A DNA stretch of 37,641 nucleotides from Gillisia sp. UBA3175 (GTDB lineage Bacteria; Bacteroidota; Bacteroidia; Flavobacteriales; Flavobacteriaceae). The translations under genes and the position numbers were made by a program. Positions 8,507 to 15,782 of the stretch are shown here, in pieces. The stretch's first letter is position 1. Every line of letters starts with the position of its first letter. The stretch covers positions 48,467 to 86,107 of the forward strand of contig DEXV01000005.1 of NCBI GenBank assembly GCA_002364325.1, written 5' to 3'. The notes beneath the pieces are model-generated. The model was not told the DNA's origin. It did not search any database and saw only the letters and a program-made list of their open reading frames with translations.

Positions 8507-9058
8507 ATGTGTTTTTTCAAGCTGCATAAAAACCCGATTTTACTGGTGCTTTTTAGCATTTTAATGGTTTCTTGTGTTAAGGGTGTAGATCTTGACCAGA
8601 CAGAAGAAATAGCGCTAACACCAGATCTACAAGTAAGCCTATTGATATTTGATGTTTCGGGTGAAGATTTTAGCAATCCAAATACCGGCGAGTTTCAAGC
8701 TATTATTAGCGACACAGTGCGTTTGGAATTCTTAGATGATAGTTATATTCAAAATGATCTAAGCACGGTGGAATTTAGTTTTAAATATACAAATTCCTTT
8801 TCCCAAGCATTTCGAAATAAAATATCTTTTCTTTCTGAAGACAACGGATTGCAGCATGTTGTGAATTTTGATATCCTACCCGGCAAGAAAGATAATGCGG
8901 TTGAAACGAATTGGATAGAATTTATAGATAATGACAATATAGACGCTATTAAGAATTCAATAAAAATGGTTGTGGAAATACAGGTACTTCCAAGCCCAGA
9001 TGCCTTTGATGGAGAACTTAAATTTGAATCTAAAGGACTTTTTTCATTTGAATTTTAA
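8507..9058 (+). CDS. Predicted lipoprotein of unknown function
   Basis: A 183-residue protein that I do not recognise as a named family. It has a lipoprotein signal: basic N-terminus, hydrophobic core, and lipobox LMVSC with Cys23 as the lipidated residue. The mature part is acidic and beta-rich, with alternating hydrophobic strands and no cysteine or catalytic motif. The DUF5723-like gene starts 3 bp after its stop, and the third gene overlaps that one by 4 nt, so the three form an operon and probably one envelope assembly. A weak -7 box, TATCTTCG, is present at 8474-8481. The role is unknown; membrane anchoring is well supported. Confidence 0.75.
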   Translation: MCFFKLHKNPILLVLFSILMVSCVKGVDLDQTEEIALTPDLQVSLLIFDVSGEDFSNPNTGEFQAIISDTVRLEFLDDSYIQNDLSTVEFSFKYTNSFSQAFRNKISFLSEDNGLQHVVNFDILPGKKDNAVETNWIEFIDNDNIDAIKNSIKMVVEIQVLPSPDAFDGELKFESKGLFSFEF

Positions 9059-9061
9059 AAC

Positions 9062-10471
9062 ATGAGGTCCCTATACTTCTTATTGATTCTTTTTGCGGGC
9101 ACCACTTCATGCATGGGCCAAAACAAGCAGTTGCTTTACAATGTAAATAGTTTGCCTCAATCCTTATTAAATAACCCAGGATCTGCTGTGGATTTTGATG
9201 GGCACATTGGGATTCCTTTGTTCTCCAAATTTCATATTTCTGTTGGGTCGTCAGGGCTTAATCTGTATGATATCTTTAACGATTCTAATCCAGATGTAAA
9301 CAAAAAGGTTAGCAGTGCTATAAGGAGATTAACTAGAAATGATTATTTTTCACTGCATCAGCAATTGGAAATACTTTCTGCAGGCTGGCGATTAAATAAC
9401 GGGCAATATTTATCTGCGGGTGTATATCAGGAAATGGATATGTTCGCATATTTTCCTAAAGACCCTGCGCTTTTGGTAAATGAGGGCAATAATGATTATA
9501 TCAATGTTCCTTTCGATTTCTCTGATGTTTCTTTTACCGGGGAAATTTTAACGGTCTATCATTTAGGCATCAATAAAAAGATTGATGATAAATTAACGGT
9601 AGGAGTTCGTGGAAAACTATATTCCGGGATCTTTAATGTTGAAAGCACAAATAACACTGGTTTATTTACTACTCGGGATGATCCTAATACACCAAATTTC
9701 TACAGGCATTTTGCTGAAAATATAAATGTTCGAGTAAATACTTCCGGGTATGCTTCTTTAAATAATACAGGAATGACCGTGCAGCAATCTACTGCAGATC
9801 TGCTAAAAAGATCATTCTTTGGCGGAAATGTTGGTGCAGGAATAGATATAGGTGGGACATATAGTGTAAGGGAGAATTTTAGAATAACGGCTTCAGTATT
9901 AGATATTGGATTTGTATACCAACAGCATGATGTAGAGAATTACTTATATTACGGAAGTTATGCAACCGATGGTATCGAACCTTTGTTTCCAGATGTAGAT
10001 CCTAACAACAACACCATACCGTATTGGGATCTTTTTGAAGATGAAGTAGACCGGAATTTAAAAGATGAAACCCTTCATGAAAATTATACCACTTGGCGCC
10101 CTACAAAATTTAATGCTGCTTTAGAATTTGGTTTCGAAGAAATGTATGAAGTTTGTAATTACAGGAGAACTTATACGAGAAGAAACTTTAATTTAATCGG
10201 GTTACATCTATTTGGTGTAAAAAGACCACGAACTATGAACTTTGCCTTAACAGCCTATTATGATAGAAAGTTCAGTAATAATTTTAGAGCAAAACTGGCA
10301 TATACTGTAGATGATTTTTCTTTTACAAACGTAGGTTTACTGGTTTCAAAAAAAATTAATAAATTCAATATGTTCCTTGCGGCAGATAATTTGTTGGGTT
10401 ATTTTAATCTTGCAAAATCTCAAAATGCTTCGCTGCAATTTGGACTTCAATTTATATTTAATAAACAATGA
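9062..10471 (+). CDS. DUF5723-like outer-membrane beta-barrel protein
   Basis: A 469-residue protein with a signal peptide (MRSLYFLLILFAGTTSCMGQ; cleavage after the Gly-Gln region, although TSC could act as a weak lipobox). The start of the mature part, with LLYNVNSLPQSLLNNPG then a GIPLFSKFHISVGSSGL strand, is typical of DUF5723 proteins of Bacteroidota, which are predicted 14- to 16-strand porin-like barrels related to FadL/PorV-like folds. Alternating aromatic strands continue to the C-terminus, which ends LQFGLQFIFNKQ, close to a barrel-terminal strand. It lies between a lipoprotein gene and a secreted protein gene in one operon. Transport or secretion support is possible but not shown by the sequence. 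Confidence 0.8.
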   Translation: MRSLYFLLILFAGTTSCMGQNKQLLYNVNSLPQSLLNNPGSAVDFDGHIGIPLFSKFHISVGSSGLNLYDIFNDSNPDVNKKVSSAIRRLTRNDYFSLHQQLEILSAGWRLNNGQYLSAGVYQEMDMFAYFPKDPALLVNEGNNDYINVPFDFSDVSFTGEILTVYHLGINKKIDDKLTVGVRGKLYSGIFNVESTNNTGLFTTRDDPNTPNFYRHFAENINVRVNTSGYASLNNTGMTVQQSTADLLKRSFFGGNVGAGIDIGGTYSVRENFRITASVLDIGFVYQQHDVENYLYYGSYATDGIEPLFPDVDPNNNTIPYWDLFEDEVDRNLKDETLHENYTTWRPTKFNAALEFGFEEMYEVCNYRRTYTRRNFNLIGLHLFGVKRPRTMNFALTAYYDRKFSNNFRAKLAYTVDDFSFTNVGLLVSKKINKFNMFLAADNLLGYFNLAKSQNASLQFGLQFIFNKQ

Positions 10472-11388
10472 AAAACACCATTTTAATTATAGCCTTAGTT
10501 ATTGGAACGATAACTTCTATATCTGCCCAAAATTTGAATTCTTACAAATACGTCTTAGTTCCAACTAAGTTTGATTTTTTAAAAGAGAAAGATCAATATC
10601 AGCTTAATGAACTTACAAAGTTTTTATTCGAAAAATATAATTTTAAAGTGATCATGGAAGGTGGCGAAATGCCTTCAGATTTAGCTATTAATAATTGTAT
10701 GGCGCTTTATGCAGATGTTAAAGATGAAAGCAAATTTTTTAATACTATCCTTAAAGTAGTGCTGAAGGATTGTGGAAAGAAAGTGATTTTCGAATCCCAA
10801 GAGGGAAGTAGTAGAGAAAAGGATTTTAAAGTAGCCTATCATGAAGCTTTAAGAGAGGCATTTAAATCTATTGGTTTATTGAATTATAATTATGAACCAA
10901 ATTTAAATTCTAAGAATGAAGAACTGCAGGTCTCATTGAAGTTGGTAGAGAAGAAAGAACCTATTAAAGAAGTTATTAAAGATAAGGAATTGGAAGAGGT
11001 TGTGGTAAGTGCTATACCAATGCAAGTAACTAAAGTAACACCACCGACAGAAGATAATGTTGAAGAAGTTGTTGTTACTGCAATTCCACAAAAATTACCA
11101 GAGAAAACGGAAGTTGTCCAGACTAAAAAAGAAAATAAGAAACGATATACCTTAGGTAACTCAGAATTTTATCTCAAGAAAACCGATTTTGGATTTCAAT
11201 TAGTTCAAAGTGAAATGGAAGAGGTATTTGCGAAATTGATTAAAACAACTAGTGAAGGTCACTTTATTTATACTAGTATTTCTACGAATGGAATTGCATT
11301 TTTTGATTCTTATGGAAATTTGAACGTAGAGGTTTTGGCAGATAATGGAGATTCTACTTCAATTAAAACCTACAAACTTAAGAATTAG
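10468..11388 (+). CDS. Secreted protein with two TonB-box-like motifs
   Basis: A 306-residue protein with a clear signal peptide (MKNTILIIALVIGTITSISAQ). Residues 22-150 form a mixed alpha/beta domain starting SYKYVLVPTKFDFL. A charged Lys/Glu/Pro linker at about 160-225 contains LEEVVVSAIP (175-184) and VEEVVVTAIP (198-207). A beta-rich C-terminal domain follows (226-306). The two linker motifs closely resemble the LDEVVVTAL TonB box found in both SusC proteins of this window. The start codon overlaps the stop of the upstream barrel gene (ATGA), indicating translational coupling. I do not recognise the globular domains. A TonB or energy-coupling contact in the periplasm is an inference. The 3' end overlaps the convergent rarA gene by 4 nt. 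Confidence 0.75.
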   Translation: MKNTILIIALVIGTITSISAQNLNSYKYVLVPTKFDFLKEKDQYQLNELTKFLFEKYNFKVIMEGGEMPSDLAINNCMALYADVKDESKFFNTILKVVLKDCGKKVIFESQEGSSREKDFKVAYHEALREAFKSIGLLNYNYEPNLNSKNEELQVSLKLVEKKEPIKEVIKDKELEEVVVSAIPMQVTKVTPPTEDNVEEVVVTAIPQKLPEKTEVVQTKKENKKRYTLGNSEFYLKKTDFGFQLVQSEMEEVFAKLIKTTSEGHFIYTSISTNGIAFFDSYGNLNVEVLADNGDSTSIKTYKLKN

Positions 11389-12659
11389 TAATTGTACTTA
11401 TTCTTCCATCTAGTTTTTAGAAATTCTCTCTGTGCATTTTCGCGATGATTGTTTCCAGGCTTATAGAACATTGTATTTTTGATCTCTTCTGGTAGAAATT
11501 CAGCTTCGGCAAAGTTGTTATCGTAATTATGTGCGTACTGATAGTTATCTCCATAGCCTAGATCTTTCATAAGCTTAGTAGGCGCATTCCTTAACGATAA
11601 GGGAACAGATAGATTGCCTGTGTTTTTAACCGCTTGTTGTGCTTCATTTATTGCCTTATAGGAAGCATTGCTCTTAGGAGAAGTTGCAAGATAAATAGCA
11701 CACTGACTTAGTATAATTCTGGACTCCGGAAAACCAATTGTGGTTACTGCCTGAGAAGTATTATTTGCAATTACTAAGGCTGTTGGATTGGCATTTCCTA
11801 TATCCTCGCTAGCTGCAATTAACATTCGTCTTGCAATGAATTTTACATCTTCGCCACCTTCGATCATTCTGGCTAACCAATAAACGGCTGCATTTGGATC
11901 GCTTCCTCTAATAGATTTTATAAATGCGGAAACTATGTCGTAGTGTTGTTCACCAGTTTTGTCATATAAAACAGTATTTTGCTGAACTTTTTCTAGGACC
12001 AATTCATTAGTGATTTCAATTGGGCCTTGAACAGAATTTACTAATAACTCAAAAATATTCAATAATTTTCTGGCATCTCCACCGCTTAATCGTAGTAACG
12101 CTTCCGTTTCAGTAAGTTTTATTTCTTTCTTTTTTATCTCTATATCTTCTGTGATAGCTCGATTCAATAAGGCAATTAATTCTTCTTTATCGAAAGGTTT
12201 CAGTACATATATTTGGCAACGAGAAAGCAATGCAGAGATCACTTCGAAACTGGGATTCTCTGTGGTAGCACCAATTAATGTAACCCAACCCTTTTCCACG
12301 GCAGCGAGCAGGGAATCTTGTTGTGATTTACTGAATCTATGAATTTCATCTATAAATAAAATTGGATTTTTTGTGGTGAATAAACCATCACCCTTTTTGG
12401 CTCGATCTATTACGTCTCGTATGTCCTTAACTCCACTATTTATTGCACTTAGAGTGTAGAATGGTCTATTGCTCTCTGTGGCAATAATATTTGCAAGTGT
12501 AGTTTTGCCAACACCGGGTGGCCCCCATAAAATTAGAGACGGGATCATTCCCTGTTTGAGTTGCTGAGTTAATGCACCCTTTTCGCCAATCAGGTGTTGC
12601 TGACTTAAATAATCTGTTAACTTTTGGGGTCTTAGTCGTTCTGCAAGTGGTTCATTCAT
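11385..12659 (-). CDS. rarA: Replication-associated recombination protein A (RarA/MgsA AAA+ ATPase)
   Basis: A 424-residue clamp-loader-like AAA+ ATPase acting at stalled or gapped replication forks together with SSB. Walker A is GPPGVGKTT (residues 46-54), Walker B is LFIDEIHRF near 99-107, and sensor 1 is IGATTENPSFE near 129-139. The C-terminal MgsA-type helical oligomerisation region includes SAFIKSIRGSDPNAAVYWLARM and GYGDNYQYAHNY. The N-terminus, PLAERLRPQKLTDYLSQQHL, is typical of the family. Its promoter sits so close that the mRNA should begin at or within a few bases of the ATG. It is convergent with the upstream envelope operon. Confidence 0.95.
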   Translation of the reverse strand: MNEPLAERLRPQKLTDYLSQQHLIGEKGALTQQLKQGMIPSLILWGPPGVGKTTLANIIATESNRPFYTLSAINSGVKDIRDVIDRAKKGDGLFTTKNPILFIDEIHRFSKSQQDSLLAAVEKGWVTLIGATTENPSFEVISALLSRCQIYVLKPFDKEELIALLNRAITEDIEIKKKEIKLTETEALLRLSGGDARKLLNIFELLVNSVQGPIEITNELVLEKVQQNTVLYDKTGEQHYDIVSAFIKSIRGSDPNAAVYWLARMIEGGEDVKFIARRMLIAASEDIGNANPTALVIANNTSQAVTTIGFPESRIILSQCAIYLATSPKSNASYKAINEAQQAVKNTGNLSVPLSLRNAPTKLMKDLGYGDNYQYAHNYDNNFAEAEFLPEEIKNTMFYKPGNNHRENAQREFLKTRWKNKYNY

Positions 12660-12664
12660 AAAAA

Positions 12665-12693
12665 CAAAGGTAGTAATTCAACAGGCACTGCAA
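12665..12693 (-). promoter_or_regulatory. rarA promoter, near-leaderless
   Basis: On the minus strand, TTG (12691-12693, part of TTTG) and TACCTTTG (12665-12672) are separated by 18 bp, an exact match to the Bacteroidota TTG / TAnnTTTG promoter. The -7 box ends 6 bases before the rarA ATG, so transcription should start at about the initiation codon. Confidence 0.6.
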
Positions 12694-12838
12694 ATTTGGA
12701 ATAACAATAATTTATAACTTTTAGAAGCTTGCCAAATTGTCAATAATTTTAATTGCGCATAGCTTTTGCTAATGATGTGCTAAGGTGTTTATTTAATATC
12801 TTGTGAGTTAGATTTTTATTAACTTAACTGAATCGCTA

Positions 12839-13576
12839 TTGAGCACGAAACAATCTTTTGTTTTTTCCACTGGGGTAATTGGTTATCCCTTGCTTTTCAT
12901 TTTAATGATCTGGGTAGTGTTTTGGTTTGAGATACGCTTTGGGTTCGATTTTAATTATTTAGGAATTCAACCAAGATCTTTACAAGGATTGCGTGGGATT
13001 TTCTTTTCTCCATTTATACATTCAGATATAAAACATTTATTTCATAATACCATTCCGCTGTTCGTATTATCTATAGCGCTTTTCTATTTTTATAGACCAA
13101 TAAGCTGGAAAGTGCTATTTCTAGGATTAATTTTTACTGGATTATTAACTTGGATCATAGGGAGACCGGCAAATCATATTGGTGCAAGTGGAGTTATTTA
13201 TTTATTCGCCTCTTTCTTATTCTTTAAAGGGATTTTTTCTAAATATTACAGGTTGATGGCACTTTCTTTTATAGTGGTATTTCTGTATGGTGGTTTATTA
13301 TGGTTCATCGTTCCGGTAGACCCTAAGATCTCTTGGGAAGGACACTTATCGGGATTGATCATAGGATTTTTATTTGCTTTGATCTATAAGCAAAAAATAG
13401 AAAAGCGACCAAAATATGAATGGGAAAAGGAAACCTACAATTCAGACGAAGATGTATTTATGCAGCATTTTGATGAGCATGGTAACTTTATAGAACGCAA
13501 GGAGGAAGACCTATTGGATACTAATACTTCTTACAATTATATTTTTAAGGAAAATAAGGAAGATGGATCTGCTTAA
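12839..13576 (+). CDS. Rhomboid family intramembrane serine protease
   Basis: A 245-residue membrane protein with about six hydrophobic segments between residues 12 and 180. Rhomboid hallmarks are present: HLFHNTIPLF near residue 67 in the second segment, the catalytic Ser in GASG (HIGASGVIY, near 115-122), and the catalytic His in SWEGHLSGL near 167. The C-terminal 60 residues are a soluble, acidic tail. The only plausible starts are TTG at 12839 and ATG at 12905; the TTG keeps the N-terminal FSTGVIGYPLLF membrane entry and is preferred. The 3' end overlaps the convergent rlmB by 4 nt. Substrates are unknown. Confidence 0.9.
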   Translation: MSTKQSFVFSTGVIGYPLLFILMIWVVFWFEIRFGFDFNYLGIQPRSLQGLRGIFFSPFIHSDIKHLFHNTIPLFVLSIALFYFYRPISWKVLFLGLIFTGLLTWIIGRPANHIGASGVIYLFASFLFFKGIFSKYYRLMALSFIVVFLYGGLLWFIVPVDPKISWEGHLSGLIIGFLFALIYKQKIEKRPKYEWEKETYNSDEDVFMQHFDEHGNFIERKEEDLLDTNTSYNYIFKENKEDGSA

Positions 13577-14310
13577 GATCGTTGTCTAACAATTTCGTAA
13601 AGAAAAGCACCACAAGCTACAGAGACGTTTAGCGATCCAATGGACCCAAACATTGGAAGTTTAGCCTTATCATTCACTATTTTAAGTACAGAGGGATTAA
13701 TTCCTCTTCCTTCACTTCCCATTACCAATGCAGTAGGTTGATTTAAATTGGTTTCGTATATACTTACTTCACTTTTCTCCGTTGCAGCTACTACATTCAC
13801 TCCAGAACCTTGTAGATAATAAATAGCATCTTTAATATGGTTCACTTTACAAATTGGAATATTAAAAACTGCACCGGCAGATGTTTTAACGGTATCTGCA
13901 TTTACTGGAGCGCCACCTTTATTCTGAACAATTATTGCATGTACACCACAACACTCTGCAGTTCTAATGATCGCTCCAAAATTTCGAGCATCGGTTATTT
14001 GGTCTAGCAATAAAAACAGGGGAGTGGTCTCCAAATTATCTAAAACTTTTTGAATTGTTTCCTCCATATCCGGAAACTCTATTGGAGAGATCTTAGCTAC
14101 TACACCTTGATGATTTCCTTGGGTAAGCTTTTGAAGTTTTTCTACAGGAACATACGAGATGTTGAATCCTTTTTTATTTAATAGTGATAATAATTCCTGA
14201 AACAAAGGATTGGAAAGCCCTTTTTGAATATATACTTTATCGATGTTCTTTTCGCTCTGTATAGCTTCAATAACTGTTCTAATCCCAAAAATTGTAGTAG
14301 TATCTTCCAT
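13573..14310 (-). CDS. rlmB: 23S rRNA (guanosine-2'-O-)-methyltransferase RlmB (TrmH/SpoU family)
   Basis: A 245-residue SPOUT enzyme that uses S-adenosylmethionine to 2'-O-methylate a guanosine in 23S rRNA (G2251 in E. coli numbering). The N-terminal RNA substrate-binding domain (about 1-80) contains FGIRTVIEAI. The knotted catalytic domain carries motif 1 DARNFGAIIRTAECCG, motif 2 LVMGSEGRGI and motif 3 LNVSVACGAFLYEI. Length and motifs are standard. RlmB is preferred over other TrmH-family members because of its N-terminal domain, but the exact target nucleotide is by homology. It has its own promoter immediately upstream. Confidence 0.88.
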   Translation of the reverse strand: MEDTTTIFGIRTVIEAIQSEKNIDKVYIQKGLSNPLFQELLSLLNKKGFNISYVPVEKLQKLTQGNHQGVVAKISPIEFPDMEETIQKVLDNLETTPLFLLLDQITDARNFGAIIRTAECCGVHAIIVQNKGGAPVNADTVKTSAGAVFNIPICKVNHIKDAIYYLQGSGVNVVAATEKSEVSIYETNLNQPTALVMGSEGRGINPSVLKIVNDKAKLPMFGSIGSLNVSVACGAFLYEIVRQRS

Positions 14311-14315
14311 AGGGG

Positions 14316-14344
14316 CAAAGATAGAATAATTAAAAAATAAGCAA
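14316..14344 (-). promoter_or_regulatory. rlmB promoter, near-leaderless
   Basis: On the minus strand TTG (14342-14344) and TATCTTTG (14316-14323) are 18 bp apart. The -7 box ends 6 bases before the rlmB ATG, the same geometry as at rarA. The -33 box lies directly beside the terminator of the upstream susCD operon. Confidence 0.55.
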
Positions 14345-14348
14345 TAAA

Positions 14349-14376
14349 AAAACCCACCTCGTTAAAGGTGGGTTTT
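14349..14376 (-). terminator. Rho-independent terminator of the first susCD operon
   Basis: A perfect 11-bp stem (AAAACCCACCT at 14349-14359 with AGGTGGGTTTT at 14366-14376) and 6-nt loop lie 18 bp after the susD stop on the minus strand. The stem is followed by a U-rich run in that direction. A U-tract also exists on the other strand, so it could act both ways. Confidence 0.9.
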
Positions 14377-14394
14377 AATTATTATGTTAACAAA

Positions 14395-15771
14395 TTAATT
14401 GCTTGGGAACACCCAAATATCATCATCTAATAAATGACCTCCTTGAGCATCAATCGCTGCCTGATATTCTTCGGGATTTGATAATCTCTCAGATATTGGG
14501 TAAAGCAATCTTCTTGGAATTATACCTGAAGGGTCATTACCGTTTTCACCATCTGGATTGGGTGTTAAATTAGGAAAACCTGTTCTTCTAAAATCGTTCC
14601 ACACCTGAAGTGGAGATTGACCGTACATAGCCTTGTATTTTTCAACTATAATCGTTTGGACATTAGTTTCTGGTAAGGTAGCAAGATAAGCATCTATTTC
14701 TGAAGCAGAAACTCCAAGGTAAGACATATTTGCTTTAACTGCTTCTTTTAATGCCATTGTGCCATCCCCACCTGTTCTTTCCAAAGCTTCGGCCTCAATA
14801 AATTTCGTTTCGGAATAGCTAATCACCGGACTTGGACTGTCTAATTTACTCCAAAATAAATTAGGATTGTTCGCTTGGAAATAAAGGAAATTACCTCCAT
14901 CTGCAGCAACCATATATAAATCCATTCTAGGATCTCCCATCATTAAGTCTGCGAAATAATCTCCAATAATCATTGTGTTAGGACGTTGAAAACCAAAGAG
15001 AGCCAATGGGTGACCTCCATTTTGGGTATTTTCCCATTTAAAATCCAATTGTTCCGAATTGCTGGACACAGCCATATCTAATTCATCCAAAGCTAGTTGC
15101 GCAGCGTTACTATTTACGCTGGTTTGTTGAATGTAAAATCGAGCTTTTAACGAATGAGCAGCACTAATCCATTGGGCATTACTTCCTCCAATTAAGTCTC
15201 CTTGGATTCCGGCAGGATCTTCAGCATTTAAATCATCAATAGCTTCAGATAGCAATGTTTGCAAAACTCCATATAATTCTTCTTGATCATCATATTTAGG
15301 AGTTAAATTTTCTTCTCCTTTAAATGCTTCAGAATAAGGAACATCACCCCAAACATTCGTTGCGATACCAAGATTTATTGCCATATAAATTTTTGCTAAA
15401 CCTCTGGTATTTGGGGCTTCTGTGGCAGTTGCTCTTTCTATAATGTCGGCGGCGTCCCTCATGGAACCAGTGTAAAGTCCAAAATCCCAAGGATTATCTG
15501 TGTCATTTTCCCCAATTACATAAGAAGTATATTGTAATTGTTGAGCATCTACCCCTTGCCATTGTTGGGTAATTATTCCGGAATATCTACCTAACACTGC
15601 CCCAATATTTCTATGAGTTTGGGTTTGCATAGCTGGTACAATTGCTACTAGAGGAACGTTATCACCTCCAGGTCTTGAAGGATCTTTATTTACATCCTCA
15701 TACTCACAAGAAGTCAAAAGGGCAATAAATATTATTGCGATTTTGGTTATATTATTCTTTATATGTTTCAT
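14395..15771 (-). CDS. SusD/RagB-like nutrient-binding outer-membrane lipoprotein (copy 1)
   Basis: A 458-residue lipoprotein: signal peptide with lipobox ALLTSC, Cys22 lipidated, followed by acidic residues (EYED) typical of surface-exported lipoproteins in this phylum. The body has the SusD-like helical pattern with TPR-type helices (GLAKIYMAINLGIATNVWGDVPYSEAF, near 125-150; YSETKFIEAEALERTG, near 320; QSPLQVWNDFRRTGFP near 389-404). It forms the lid of the SusC transporter encoded 11 bp upstream in the same operon. The NVWGDVPYSEA and W-x-D-x-R-R-T-G features fit the SusD-like_2 subgroup. The ligand is not evident. Confidence 0.9.
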   Translation of the reverse strand: MKHIKNNITKIAIIFIALLTSCEYEDVNKDPSRPGGDNVPLVAIVPAMQTQTHRNIGAVLGRYSGIITQQWQGVDAQQLQYTSYVIGENDTDNPWDFGLYTGSMRDAADIIERATATEAPNTRGLAKIYMAINLGIATNVWGDVPYSEAFKGEENLTPKYDDQEELYGVLQTLLSEAIDDLNAEDPAGIQGDLIGGSNAQWISAAHSLKARFYIQQTSVNSNAAQLALDELDMAVSSNSEQLDFKWENTQNGGHPLALFGFQRPNTMIIGDYFADLMMGDPRMDLYMVAADGGNFLYFQANNPNLFWSKLDSPSPVISYSETKFIEAEALERTGGDGTMALKEAVKANMSYLGVSASEIDAYLATLPETNVQTIIVEKYKAMYGQSPLQVWNDFRRTGFPNLTPNPDGENGNDPSGIIPRRLLYPISERLSNPEEYQAAIDAQGGHLLDDDIWVFPSN

Positions 15772-15782
15772 GATATTTTTAA

